Numbered from the stretch's first letter, positions 44,041 through 55,312 are shown. The stretch: 64,000 bases of DNA from Achatina immaculata (GCA_009760885.1 CM019721.1:24033974-24097973); one strand, 5' to 3'. Program-made: numbers and translations. Notes: generated by a model from the letters alone, not told the origin.

Positions 44041-44659
44041 CTGCTAGAATTGGCCTGACGGTCAATACGGCATTTTCACACCAAGAAAACCAATAAACTG
44101 TTCACACAATCACCAGCACCTTCTCCGGCAGTTTCTTCACAATTTCTCATTTATCTTGATATCTCATCTTACACAGACTAATACGAATTATATATTTTAA
44201 AAAAAAAAAAGAAATCATGGATATGATCGTTACCGAAAACGAACCAACATTTACATCAATCAGTGAAATCAATAAACAGATAATCTGTCAAATCAAACTA
44301 TTCTTTCCTCACTTTTGTCTGTCTGCCTGCCCGTCTGTCTTTCTGTCTCTAACTGTCTGTCCGTCTGTGAAATAAATCAGATTTTTGCAGCGCAGGTTCA
44401 TCTAAGTCATCCTTTTTCTTTCATGAGAACACTAAAGAACTTTACCTTCCATGCTGCTGATGTTGGTAAGCTTAAATTAAGAAGCAGACAACACCTGATT
44501 TTCCCACTGCATTAAAACGTTTCTCTCTCACAGACGAATATCGATGCAGTAAAATAAAAAAGGAGAAAACACCAAATCATCACCAACAGCTAGTTCACCA
44601 ATAATGCGAAAGAAGGAATGTAAACAACAGAATGTGAAAGTTCGAGTCGATGCTTGTGT
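44041..44659. other. Non-coding
   Basis: Contains a poly-A run near 44199-44210 and (CTGT)n near 44320-44368. No exon was recognised. Confidence 0.5.
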
Positions 44660-45450
44660 ACAACAGAATGTGAAGGTGGAGATGTAGCTTGTAAACAACG
44701 AGATATGAGAGTTAGAGACATAGCTGGTAAACAACGAGATATGAGAGTTGGAGACGTAGCTGGTAAACAACGAGATATGAGAGTTAGAGACGTGGCTGGT
44801 AAACAACGAGATATGAGAGTTAGAGACGTGGCTGGTAAACAACGAGATATGAGAGCTGGAGACGTGGCTTGTAAACAACGAGATATGAGAGCTGGAGAGG
44901 TGGCTTGTAAACAACGAGATATGAGAGCTGGAGACGTGGCTTCTAAACAACGAGATATGAGAGCTGGAGACGTGGCTTGTAAACAGCGAGATATGAGAGC
45001 TGGAGACGTGGCTTGTAAACAACGAGATATGAGAGTTGGAGACGTGGCTTGTAAACAACGAGATATGAGAGTTGGAGACGTGGCTTGTAAACAACGAGAT
45101 ATGAGAGTTAGAGACGTAACTGGTAAACAACGAGATATGAGAGTTAGAGACGTAACTGGTAAACAACGAGATATGAGAGTTGGAGACGTGGCTTGTAAAC
45201 AACGAGATATAAGAGTTGGAGACGTAACTGGTAAACAACGAGATATGAGAGTTAGAGACATAACTGGTAAACAACGAGATATGAGAGTTTGAGACGTGGC
45301 TTGTAAAACAACGAGATATGAGAGTTGGAGACGTGGCTTGTAAAACAACGAGATATGAGAGTTGGAGACGTGGCTTGTAAACAACGAGATATGAGAGCTG
45401 GAGAGGTGGCCTGTAAACAACGAGATATGAGAGCTGGAGGTGGCCTGTAA
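44660..45450. repeat. Minisatellite, 36-bp unit, ~22 copies
   Basis: The unit core is AACAACGAGATATGAGAGTT with GGAGACGTGGCTTGTA. It is a multiple of 3, with a 212-codon plus frame (DVACKQRDMRVG period) and 276- and 308-codon minus frames. Extra single bases near 45305 and 45345 break the frames, which argues against selection for coding. Confidence 0.94.
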
Positions 45451-45910
45451 ACAAGAAAGTACGAGACAGTAAATCTAGCGTCTGTCAACACATTTCAAGG
45501 CGTGCAGATAGTACCAGGATGACGTTATCCCAACCAAATCATCAGCGATTTCTGGTTCGCTAAGATCTTTGTCTGTGATCTGACTCACATCCCCCCTCCC
45601 GCATTTACCAGCACAGTGTTTCCCGTTGTTTTTGCAGGTCGCGGACTCCCTAAACCAATGACAAATGGCTGCGCCCCCCCCCCCTCCACAATTCCCCAGA
45701 CATTATACTCACAAATCCTGACACAGTTCTAGTATATTCTCGAATATATAATCAAGACTGGAGCCGCCAATAATCTGTCATGCCATCACTGCACTGACAT
45801 GTCACACTGGGCGCATTGACAGTCCGAGCCTGGATCAGACCAGAGTTAGGATGTCACACATGTATTAACGGGTGTGGGTTCTACGAGAGTTTAAAGGTTG
45901 ATTTTAAAGT
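45451..45910. other. Non-coding
   Basis: Mid-GC unique-looking sequence with a C11 run near 45674-45686. No exon was found. Confidence 0.5.
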
Positions 45911-46080
45911 CTTTCATTCTCTCTCTCTCTCTCTCTTTCTCTTTATCTCTTCTCTCTCTCTTTCTCTCTTTCTCTCTTTCTATCTCTCTTTCTCTCTCTG
46001 TCTCTCTCTGTTTCTTTCTCTCTTTGTCTCTCTCTCTCTGTATCTCTCTCTCTGTCTCTCTCTCTCTCTCTTGACACCTC
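45911..46080. repeat. (CT)n-rich pyrimidine tract
   Basis: CT repeat with TTTCTC, TGTCTC interruptions. Frames here are artefacts. Confidence 0.92.
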
Positions 46081-46793
46081 CCCACAGGCTCCGGCAGAAA
46101 CCAAATTTAAATCTGTAATTTGGTTGGCACTCCTGGCCACCATAGAGGTGCTGTAATGAAAGTACCTAGTGAGTGGCAACTCCTCCATATCGTGGCTGAT
46201 CTCCCAAGTCCTCTACTTTCTCCACGGACACAATGACCTGTTCACGTATTGACTATGTCCTACGGCAACTAGCCAGGAACACTATGCTGGTAATATCCCA
46301 GGTAAACTGGGACGGTGGTTGCCAATTTGGCTTTGAGTGATGAATGTCAGTTTGACTTCATGCAATATATACCAGTTCTGCTGCCAACGGTAAAATCTGG
46401 ACAGCAAATTATACATAAAAAAGACTAGTCCTTGAAAGCTAATCTGAAATTGTGAAGCTACGCTTTTCATTCACGGCCTGGTCGACTTTCTAAACGAGTT
46501 CATCAGTTACATTTGAGTGCCGTCCTTGTCACATTATGGGTTCTACAACTGGCGGCAATGGCGAGTACTGGACTCATATTTACTCGATCGCTACTCGTGC
46601 ACATCTGAATAATACAGAGTGTGATTTGACACCGAGGGAAATAAACTTTACCAGCAGCTGCAGGAAATGCGTCGTGTCGCTAAGGCAACCATTTTAGTTT
46701 ACTAGTCAATCAAAGCTTTGTTCTGGATATCCCTCTTATATTACTGTATTCAGAGACGTCAGGGTTGCTCGCTAGTGTCTTGGTTACAGAAAC
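46081..46793. other. Non-coding, possible upstream region of the 46.79 kb exon
   Basis: Complex, non-repetitive sequence. A TATA-like CTTATATTACTG lies at 46735-46746, about 50 bp before the candidate start codon at 46794. No exon was found on either strand. Confidence 0.4.
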
Positions 46794-46850
46794 ATGCCAC
46801 TTCTGATTGTATTCATTATTCTAACCTCGGGCTGTGTTACAAAAACGCAG
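46794..46850 (+). CDS. Candidate first exon encoding a signal peptide
   Basis: A start codon in the context ACAGAAACATGC opens a 19-codon frame, MPLLIVFIILTSGCVTKTQ, then CAG followed by GTAATA, a usable splice donor in phase 0. The peptide has a hydrophobic core and a small-residue cleavage area (TSGC), like a secretory signal. A TATA-like box lies about 50 bp upstream. Past the donor the frame runs into a GA microsatellite, so the 86-codon open frame is not the real product. No second exon is proven; the plus-strand terminal exon at 59806 has a compatible phase. This could be chance. Confidence 0.3.
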
Positions 46851-46892
46851 GTAATAAAGAGACAAGGGGCAGATAAAAGAGGAAACAGAGAA

Positions 46893-46928
<36 letters not shown>

Positions 46929-47875
46929 AGAGAGAGGAAGAGTGGGAGAGGAGAACGATGGGAGTGGGATATTTCGCTTTCGCGTTTAGCGAAGTCTTTA
47001 TTTTTTTTTCTCACCCTCTCTCTCTTTCTCTCGGCATCTCCCCAAGCGGCCTAAACCATTTATTCGTTCCTTAAAAGATGGCATTTAATGATAACAGCAA
47101 TAACAAACATTTCATACATTACAAAATTTTTTTTTGGTGCTAAGTCTTCCTTCCGAAAGCTCTGGGAAGCATCAAGATTCGTAAATCAAAAAGATTAAAT
47201 ATCTCTCTCTCTCTCTCTCTCTCCTAGTCCTTTCTTCCTCTTCACAAACATTAATTTAGTAGCAGTTCTTGCGCCTCTTCGATCATGAGAGGTAACTGAA
47301 GAGACGTCAGATAGGGGAACTTTCTGACACATTAACATGACAGTGCTGCTGTGTGAACCAGGCAGGATACATCTGATAGTAGTTGCGGTAAAACTGCTTC
47401 TAGCGGAGTACAGTTTGTGTGCTGCAGCCTACAAGAAATAGGGAGGAAATGGACACAAAATTGGCAATGAAAGGGTAATGGGAAAACATTAATAACAGCA
47501 ACCCAATATTTCGGCAAAAATGCCTTTATAAACGGCAACAGAGAAGGAAAAACAAACAAGGAAAAAGACGTATCTGCTGTCCACATATTGCTCGGTTTTC
47601 TCACAGAGTGGATCGTAGACAAGCTACTTTTTAGGAGGGGGAAGATGAGAGAAGAAGAAGAAGAAGAAGAAGAAGATGAAGAAGAAGAAGAACTCAATCA
47701 ATAATAAAAAGGCAGTAGATTCAAACTCGCCTGCCGTCGCCCTCCATCTGGTAAGGATTCTCATGGACTCTATGTAGAGCGTGTCCTGAGACTAACATTG
47801 TAAGATGAAGATCTGAGGCTACCCAAGGAGCGATGAGTATGTTCCTAGCACATTTTAATAAGGGTCAGACCAAAA
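46851..47875. other. Non-coding with GA, CT and GAA microsatellites
   Basis: (GA)n at about 46885-46945, (CT)n at about 47203-47223 and (GAA)n at about 47650-47692. Near 47488-47530 CAATATTTCGGCAAAAATG carries the motif also seen at 3430 and 25340. No exon was found. Confidence 0.5.
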
Positions 47876-47879
47876 TGTC

Positions 47880-48405
47880 TGCTTCAGTGAAGACAGAGCA
47901 GGGGCGTGAGTGGGCGGGGGCTGGTTTAGTGTTCTAGTCGAGAAAGGTGAGGAAATGTGGCAAAGGCGTGAATGGGCTGGGGTTGGTCTAGTGTTATATT
48001 CAAGAAAGGTGAGGAAATGTGGCAAGGACGTGAGTGGGCGGGGTTTGGTCCATTGTTACGGTCAAGAAAGGTGAGGAAATGTGGCAGGGGCGTGAGTGGA
48101 CGTGGGTTGGTCCACTGTTACGGTCAACAAAGGTGAGGAAATGTGGCAAGGGCTTGAATGGGCGTGGGTTGGTCTAGTGTTACGGTCAAGAAAGGTGAGG
48201 AAATGTGGCAGGGGCGTGAGTGGGCGGGGGTTGGCCCCGTGTTACGGTCAAGAAAGGTGAGGAAATGTGGCAGGGACGTGAGTGGGCGGGGGTTGGTCCC
48301 GTGTTACGGTCAAGAAAGGTGAGGAAATGTGGCAGGGGCGTGAGTGGGCGGGGGTTGGTCCCGTGTTACGGTCAAGAAAGGTAAGGAAATGTGGCAGGGG
48401 TGTCA
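47880..48405. repeat. Minisatellite, 62-bp unit, ~8 copies
   Basis: The unit core is AAGAAAGGTGAGGAAATGTG with GCAGGGGCGTGAGTGGGCGG. The successive GGTGAGGAA words at 47946 and 48008 give the 62-bp period. It is GC-richer and G-rich on plus (GGGCGGGGG), unlike most arrays in this window. Confidence 0.93.
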
Positions 48406-48905
48406 GCGCCACAAAATAAGACGGTCACGCAGAAATAAACAACACTGCAATATTTCAGCACATGGCTTTTGTCAGGGACCACGCATAAAAACAATAAATG
48501 AGATAAATACATGAAAAATAAATGAAATATTCAAGCTTATCTCTCTTGCTATCCTACTACTAAGAAAAACGGGGAGAGACTTTTCTGGTATATGCTTTTC
48601 TATGTGGTCCCGTATACGCGCTCATCGTGTTTTCTGCCGTTCTCTACCTACAACTAAACCATGCAGGTATCTATCTACTTTTATTACTAGAACCAGCTTT
48701 AGCGCAGTCGTTATCTTTGCTATCTAACACATTTGAACTATTGTCATCCTCTACCCGTTTAACTTCACAGACTCTTTTATATTATTATCTAAACCAGAGT
48801 TGTTGTTTTTTTTCATCATCATTGTCATCATGATTATTATCATAATTCGAACTGCAACCCAACATAAATGACAGCAGGGAAGAAAATACATGAAATAAGG
48901 AAAAT
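48406..48905. other. Non-coding; interspersed repeat fragment
   Basis: At 48445-48490 CTGCAATATTTCAGCACATG and TTTTGTCAGGGACC resemble the AATATTTCGGC-type pieces at 3430 and 47490. (CAT)n lies near 48814-48843. Confidence 0.45.
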
Positions 48906-49440
48906 CATGAGTTATGATTGTCATGTGGCGTGCCGGACAGCGTCGACGATCACGTTTCCCCGTCTTGTGCAGTCCTTGTTGTTTCTGATTGTTTCAGACG
49001 CCCTTCTTCCTTCCACGCCACCTGATCAGTCCAGAGAGATACTTTCTCTCTTGGCCATCCTCTCTTCCTTTTTCTCTTAAACTTCCCAGGCACTGCCTGG
49101 CTCTCCAACTTCCTGTCTTTTCATGACACGTCCGTGCAACTTTGACATGAACTTTCTCAGGTTTTTAACAACTAATTTCTGTTGCTCAGAAGCTACTCTG
49201 AGGGCCTTTCCGTTTGTTTTTATGTCTGTCAAAGGTATTTGTTCAATCTTTCTCCAAAATCACGTATGTGTTACTTCCAAATTATTTGTCATTTTCTTTT
49301 TGTTAACTGTCAAATTCAGACCCAGTGTATTACAGTATATGCAAGACTCTAAGCAGGAGTTCATGACTAATTCATAAAGTGTCCCTAATCTACATCCGGG
49401 GCCGGTCTGTACTCTCGGTTTATCTCTCTGCTGCCTGTTC
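48906..49440 (-). mobile_element. LINE C-terminal remnant (family shared with 34.8 kb)
   Basis: Minus-strand frames read CLESCIYCNTLGLNLTVNKK, then EQIPLTDIKTNGKALRVASE and KLVVKNLRKFMSKLHGRVMK, ending in the segment shared with 34742-34880. The basic, continuous text across more than 130 codons with a few stops looks like the end of a LINE protein. The family is uncertain. Confidence 0.6.
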
Positions 49441-49862
49441 AGGTTCTGACGTGCATCCGTTTCGTAGATCAAGATCTTTGTCCATTATCTGAAGACAACC
49501 CTGCTGGTGTACGTCAACCTCGTAGATCAAGATCTTTGTCCAATGTCTGAAGACAACCCTGCTGGTGTACGTCAAACTCGTAGATCAAGATCTTTGTCCA
49601 TTATCTGAGGACAGCCCTGCTGGTGTACGTCAACCTCATAGATCAACATCTTTGTCCAATATCTGAGGACAGCCCTGCTGGTGTACGTCAACCTCGTAGA
49701 TCAAGATCTTTGGCCATTATCTGAGGACGGCCCTGCTGGTGTACGTCAATCTCGTAGATTAAGATCTTTGGCCATTACCAAAGGACAGCCCTGCTGGTGT
49801 ACGTCAACCTCGTAGATCAAGATCTTTGTCCATTATCTGAGGACAGCGCTGCTGGTGTACGC
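49441..49862. repeat. Minisatellite, 58-bp unit, 7 copies
   Basis: The unit core is GTACGTCAACCTCGTAGATC with AAGATCTTTGTCCATTATCT and AGCCCTGCTGGT. It starts at the end of the LINE remnant. Confidence 0.93.
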
Positions 49863-49899
49863 CAACCTGAAGCTCTTGGAAATTAATGCTGTCCTGAAG

Positions 49900-50445
49900 A
49901 CCTTGCAACCACGGCTATGGAGTCTCTGAGGTTGTTTTTGGTGAAGCTGGAGTTGGGAGAAATATATCAATAACCGTGGAGGTGGTTTTGGTGGAAGCTG
50001 GAGCTGGAATAAATATACCATTAACCTCGGAGGTGATTTTGACTGAAGCTAAGTCGGGAGAAATATACCATTAACCACGGACGTGGTTTAGGTTGAAGTT
50101 GAAGTCGGGAGAAATATACAATTAATCATAGAGGTAGTTTTGGTTGATGCTGAAGTCGGGAGAAATATAATCATAGAGGTGGTTTTGGTTGATGCTGAAG
50201 TCGGGAGAAATATACAATTAATCACGGAGGTGCTTTTTGTTGAATTTGAAGTCGGGAGAAATATACCATTAATCACGGAGGTGCTTTTTTGTTGCAGTTG
50301 AAGTCGGGAGAAATATACCATTAATCACGGGGGTGCTTTTTTTATTGAAGTTGAAGTCGGGAGAAATATACCATTAATCACGGAGGTGCTTTTTTTGTTG
50401 AAGCTGAAGTCGGGAGAAATATACCATTAATCACGGAGGTGCTTT
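49900..50445. repeat. Minisatellite, ~53-bp unit, ~10 copies
   Basis: The unit core is GAAGTCGGGAGAAATATACC with ATTAATCACGGAGGTG and a variable T-run (CTTTTTTTG). The left copies are diverged (GAAGCTGGAGTTGGGAG). Variable T-runs add length variation. Confidence 0.9.
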
Positions 50446-50535
50446 TGGTGTGGTCCAGTACAGCGTTGTCGCGACGTCGATGGCTTGGTGTGCCAACTCC
50501 ACAATCCTGGATATAATAAGTGCATGGTTCAAGAT

Positions 50536-50569
<34 letters not shown>

Positions 50570-51676
50570 ATAATTTATTCTGCTTCTCTTTTTTTTCTTA
50601 CATTTCAAGATCCCTACTTGGATGAAATTTGTGCAAATATGAAGTGAAGATTCACATTCACCACCATAATTGCAGTGAATATTTAGGGACCCCATACATG
50701 CACTGAATTAATGGAATGCGGGGAAGAAGAAGAAGAAGAAATTACGGTGTACAATGCCCCCCCCCCCAAAAAAAAAATAACGGACATCTTCCAGAGTATG
50801 CGTTATTTACGGATGGGTGGCATATTACCGAACATAACAATTATATCTGAGCAGAAATTTTCATCTGACTCGTTTTAAACTTCTTGTTTTCCTTAGAAAT
50901 GAAGTCCTGAGGTCGATCATTTACACACTTCTAGAAAAATGAAGGATGCTAAAATGAGGAGTGAGAAAGGAAAGAAGAGATTATATGCTAGGAAAAAAAA
51001 AGCAACATTTTGCTTCGTCAAGGAGCAATGGCTGCTAAGATGACTATGGCAGAGCTGTCTGGTCCAACGAACCATATCTGGTCAAGACCCTTTCTGACAG
51101 CGCTCCCAATATCAAACCTAGTCTCTGGTCCCCATGGCGTCCAGAAGCAATGCAACTTGTCCCTGGATCTTATGTTCTTGGGATCTGTAAGGTCGATGCC
51201 GAAGACCGCTCCCCATCCGGCACAAACCTGTGTTTCAATAACTTCATTGCACTGACGCTAAACATCGTCCTGATAACACATGACAGAGTAGTGTAGTCTG
51301 TGCTATGGTTGGTTGCCTTTTCGTCCCTAGCTCCAGGAAAAGCGGAGGGCACTTTTATACAGTTGATTTAATATAAGCGGGAACAAAACCACCCACCACT
51401 GCCATAAGAAAGGTGAGCGCTAACAAACTGGGCACTCATATACACAGAAAGGACACGCTAATTAAACACAACAGATTAAGCTGAAGTACAAAAGACGTGA
51501 TATTTCAATGTGTGACACCAAGTCATTATTACTGTGACACGGAAAAGTAATAATCCTTGAGATGTGATGCTCAGCGGTGATGTAACAGGGATATAATATT
51601 CACAGGTGATATACTACGGTTTGGCGATACAATGGTATGATAGTCATTGATGATAGTGCTAAAGACGTGACTCTTG
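50446..51676. other. Non-coding; weak exon-like signal and possible mobile fragment
   Basis: (CAT)n lies at about 50537-50569 and (GAA)n near 50727-50740. On the minus strand an acceptor TTATATCCAG at 50507 opens a frame reading IVELAHQAIDVATTLYWTTP before entering the array; it is a weak exon candidate. The segment 51000-51350 is open for about 80 codons on both strands without recognisable similarity and may be a transposon relic. Confidence 0.35.
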
Positions 51677-51687
51677 TTGATAAAATG

Positions 51688-52104
51688 CTCATTCATTCAT
51701 TTGCATGTCCCTTGCGGAACTTTGCCTCCCAAACAGCATTCCTGTAGGCCTCTCAGTTGTGAGCAAGATGGCCTGCTGCTGCTGCATCCATTTGCAGATC
51801 GTCAACGATGTCTTGCAGCCGTCTTCGTTTTGGTCTTCCTCTCTTTCTTTTTCCCATTATGTATCCTTCCAATATGGTCTTCTCTAAATTATCATGACGT
51901 TTAATGTGTCCAAAATATTTCAGTTTTCTCTCTTTAATCCTCTTTACTAGCCAGCCTTCTTCAATATTAAGCTCTTGTAGTATAGATATATTAGTTATTT
52001 TTTGTGTCCACGATATTTGGAGAACTCTTCTGTAGTATTTACATTCAAAGGCATTTATGTGTTTCTCAGCTGTTTTGTTAAGTGTCCAGGTCTCACAGGC
52101 ATAC
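51688..52104 (-). mobile_element. RTE-like LINE copy 6, 5'-truncated, with TSD
   Basis: The minus strand encodes the last ~135 codons (YACETWTLNKTAEKHINAFE onwards) with few changes, and ends in the ...GHLAHN region with the (GAAT)-type tail. A 10-bp direct repeat TGATAAAATG flanks it at 51678-51687 and 52105-52114. The right duplication falls at the left edge of a 30-bp array. Confidence 0.9.
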
Positions 52105-52300
52105 TGATAAAATGTTAGACGCGTGATACTCAACGGTGATGAAGATAGAAATGCGATACTCAACGGTGATGAAGATAGAAATGCGATACTCAACGGTAAT
52201 GAGGACAGAAATGTGATACTCAACGGTGATGAAGAATAAATGTGATACTCAACGCTGATGAAGATAGAAATGTGATACTCAACGGTGTTGTGATACTCAA
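52105..52300. repeat. Minisatellite, 30-bp unit, ~6 copies
   Basis: The unit core is GATACTCAACGGTGATGAAG with ATAGAAATGC. It begins at the LINE insertion site and becomes irregular after about 52270. Related words (AGAAACGTGATACTC) occur before the LINE at 51550-51670, so the LINE inserted into this repeat region. Confidence 0.88.
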
Positions 52301-52394
52301 TTGTGGCAATGCTCGAAATGTGTCATTCAATATGCGGATAATGCTAGAAATATCATCCGCGATAAAGTTACACATGTCAATACTTAATGGTGAT

Positions 52395-52605
52395 AATGCT
52401 AGAAACGTGATACTCGGACAATGCTAGAAACATAACACTTGGATAATGCTAGAAACATAACACTTGGATAATGCTAGAAACATAACACTTGGATAATGCT
52501 AGAAACATAACACTTGGATAATGCTAGAAACATAACACTTGGATAATGCTAGAAACATAACACTTGGATAATGCTAGAAACATAACACTTGGATAATGCT
52601 AGGAA
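52395..52605. repeat. Minisatellite, 25-bp unit, 8 copies
   Basis: The unit is ATAATGCTAGAAACATAACA followed by CTTGG, with nearly identical copies. Confidence 0.93.
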
Positions 52606-53149
52606 ATAACAAAGCAACAAAAGACATAAACAAAACAGAGAAAAACGTGAATATAGCACTGGGGTTTCCCCTACCACCATCCGCTTACGCTCACGTCTCA
52701 TATCAGCCAACGTGGCCCTAAGAGCACCTAAAGAGTGTATAACACAGGCACTGGACGAAGCTGCTTGCTTAACACATCTATAAGTAGTAAGAAAACAAAG
52801 TTTCTATCACGGAACACCTCTTATTCCCAGCACTTTTTAATCACTTTTTCGCCACAAACAAAAAGTGGAATTCACCGCGAATAACAAGCTACACTATAAA
52901 CTCCACCAGAAGGCGGCGAGGAAAGAGAAAATGCCACCGTCCTAAAATCCAGCAAAATCAATTCAGCCTTCTTTAAAGAGTATCGAGGAGATATATCCCG
53001 CGGTCAGAGACGGGCGGTTGGCGCCGTAAATTGTGACAGGCCTGCGCAAAGAGCAGTCGCTTGGCACGAACGACGCGTAGGCCGGGCGATACTGAGTACA
53101 AATATTTACGACCGACTCGCAATAAACTCGATTATTGAAATGGTAATAA

Positions 53150-53195
<46 letters not shown>

Positions 53196-54104
53196 CTCCC
53201 CCCATCCCCGACAGTCAAAATAATATAAAACACATATCAAACGTATCACTACCTAAAGACCCATTCTGTTCACATACTACAGATTTATCGCGTTACTGCC
53301 TTGCGTTATATGAAGATAACTGCATCTTCCAAATAGCTCACCATTTTCATGAACGGCTTTTCCTGCTGTAAAAATATAACAGTCGGTACCTCATAAATTC
53401 AACCAATTTAAAGCATACCCCGTGTTACGAATGTTCAATTTACGTACGACTGGTAATTACGAACAAAGCCTATTACTCGAGTTACATACAAGACGCTAAT
53501 ATACAGCGGCTATGCGGTTTTATTTTATTTGTATGCATAGTTTAAAGATACATACTGTACAGCTAATGCTAGATACGAAACATACATAACTGTTCCGACT
53601 TATGTACATTTTTTATTTACAAACAGACTCAGGAGCGGAACTCGACTGGCAACTGGAGGATTGCCTGTAATCAAAAGGTTGCACACAACTTGTGTTAAAT
53701 TGCTTTAATAATTCGTTATCAGCGGCTGGACTGAGCCGTAGATAATAGCAGCAGAAGATGGTGACAAGAAGTGAAGCGATAACATCAGATATAAACGCGC
53801 GACATTTCTAGATAAACAATGGGCAACCCATGCTAGGACTTTCGTGAACTTTTGGGTCATGCTGGGTGGGTTTACAGTCATTCGTGCCCCATCGGCTCTC
53901 GGTTGTGTGCCGGGTGACTGATTGTGGTGATGATGACGTCAGTGACTGATTGCTTGAGTTGACTGATTGATTGAAAGCTGACTTCTGTGGTTTACTGACC
54001 GTTTCAGGCGATGTCTGTGATAGAGTGACTTTTGTGTCTGATTGATGCCCACGAATGATTTACAGAACTGATATCTACGGGTCACTTATTGAGATAACAA
54101 TCCC
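52606..54104. other. Largely unique non-coding block
   Basis: The least repetitive 1.5 kb in the window apart from a (CT)n run at 53153-53192. The segment 52960-53130 is GC-rich with many CpG (CCGCGGTC, GGCGCCGTAAATTG, ACGACGCGTAGG), which fits a conserved regulatory element. I found no splice-bounded frame with family resemblance. Confidence 0.45.
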
Positions 54105-54245
54105 TGTGACTGATTCACTGATTTGATGTCTATGACTGATTCAGTGATTTGATGTCTATGACTAATTCACTGATTTGATGTCTATGACTGATTCAGTGAT
54201 TTGATTCTATGACTAATTCACTGATTTGATGTCTATGACTGATTC
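54105..54245. repeat. Minisatellite, 26-bp unit, ~5 copies
   Basis: The unit core is GTCTATGACTGATTCAGTGA with TTTGAT. Less regular GACTGATT words extend left to about 53920. Confidence 0.88.
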
Positions 54246-54366
54246 AGCTGATGATTTCCATGTAACTTAAGAATAAGCGTCGAGTCAGTGCAGCTGATGT
54301 TTGTGTCTCATTTCCTGGAGAACGGTCATTAAGTCTGACTAAGATAAGGAGCTAAGTGACCTTGAA

Positions 54367-54512
54367 CTAGCTGAGCTGACGTCTCCGAGGGCACACTTCT
54401 CTCACAGCACGCTGGACTGTCTGAAGCTCCACCGTGGCCCCATGCGCCACAGCCTGGAGCTGGGAGCAGGTCTTGCCACAGTTGGCCTCCTCGGCCAGGA
54501 CATTCTCTGTAT
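54367..54512 (-). CDS. Candidate terminal exon of an unidentified gene
   Basis: The minus-strand acceptor is TTTCACTTTCAG. Only one frame without early stops looks protein-like: TENVLAEEANCGKTCSQLQA, then VAHGATVELQTVQRAVREV, ending at a TAG at 54367. It has two Cys and an amphipathic coil-like second half. The 2-base overhang joins the 1-base overhang of the exon at 63553-63679 to give an Asp codon, so both may belong to one gene. An alternative donor GTGAGA after GCT (exon 54406-54512) would end in phase 0 and let it splice further. It does not match KIF13. Family unknown. Confidence 0.4.
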
Positions 54513-54890
54513 CTGAAAGTGAAACAACTTAACTCCTCAGACTGTCATAGAATAAACCCTCCCCCCCCCCCCCACGAGCGTTTGGCCCTTCTGGACGCCC
54601 TGAGGGGTGTGGGTGGGCCATGGCTCTCACAGGCCTGTAATTTGGTTAGCTTATAACCGATGCATGAGGCTGATGACATCGCTCGGACGTTCACGACAAC
54701 TTCGGCTCCGGATGACCCAGCGATAAAAAAAGCTATCCTGGACAAGCGGTTGTTAGATTCTGGGACATTCGATCCTCGCGACTTCTCATTCTCCCAAGAT
54801 TGCACGTTTAATCTGAAACACTGTGAACTGACCAGACTTCTACGCTTTCACACTCCACAGAGAAATGAATGTAAGACATTTTTTTTGGTC
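54513..54890. other. Non-coding or relic frame
   Basis: A C14 run lies at about 54558-54572. A 105-codon plus frame starts at 54660 (ATKKAILDKRLLD-like text) and runs into a LINE-like end; its first part shows no recognised family and the minus strand is equally open. Confidence 0.35.
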
Positions 54891-54894
54891 CAGC

Positions 54895-55005
54895 ACTGCT
54901 GTACCAGACCCAGACAATTCAAGTATTTTGGTCGTATCACGAAGTATAATACAGTAACGAAAACTATTGTATACTAGAGGGAAAAGTTGAATCAAGAAGG
55001 GACAG
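54895..55005 (+). mobile_element. LINE C-terminal fragment
   Basis: The plus strand reads RPRQFKYFGRITKYNTVTKT and then a stop. This matches the FKYFGH..R...L.KTI step in LINE C-terminal regions. Only about 30 codons remain, so the family cannot be assigned. A 21-bp array follows directly. Confidence 0.55.
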
Positions 55006-55021
55006 AGGATGGCAACGATAA

Positions 55022-55200
55022 TGATTGCTGGACAACACAATACGGATGGCTGGACAACACAATACGGATGGCTGGATAAACACAATACGGATGGCTGGAC
55101 AACACAATACGGATGGCTGGATAAACACAATACGGATGGCTGGACAACACAACATGGATGGCTGGACAACACAATATGGATAGCTGGATAACACAATACG
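55022..55200. repeat. Minisatellite, ~20-21-bp unit, ~8 copies
   Basis: The unit is ATGGCTGGACAACACAATACGG with a GGATAAACAC variant alternating. Frames on both strands are artefacts. Confidence 0.9.
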
Positions 55201-55267
55201 CACTTGGGGGACAGTTCATAAGTGCTACAAGTTCTCCGGCCCCTTCCCGCCACACACACGCGCGCGC

Positions 55268-55312
<45 letters not shown>

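Noticed and set aside
51010..51352. 81-codon plus and 60-codon minus frames as gene exons
   Set aside because: Both strands are open over the same stretch with no family resemblance or clear splice sites; transposon relic seems as likely.
54367..54512. Assigning this exon to the KIF13-like gene
   Set aside because: Its peptide does not match any part of KIF13 motor, neck or stalk that I know, despite the shared strand.
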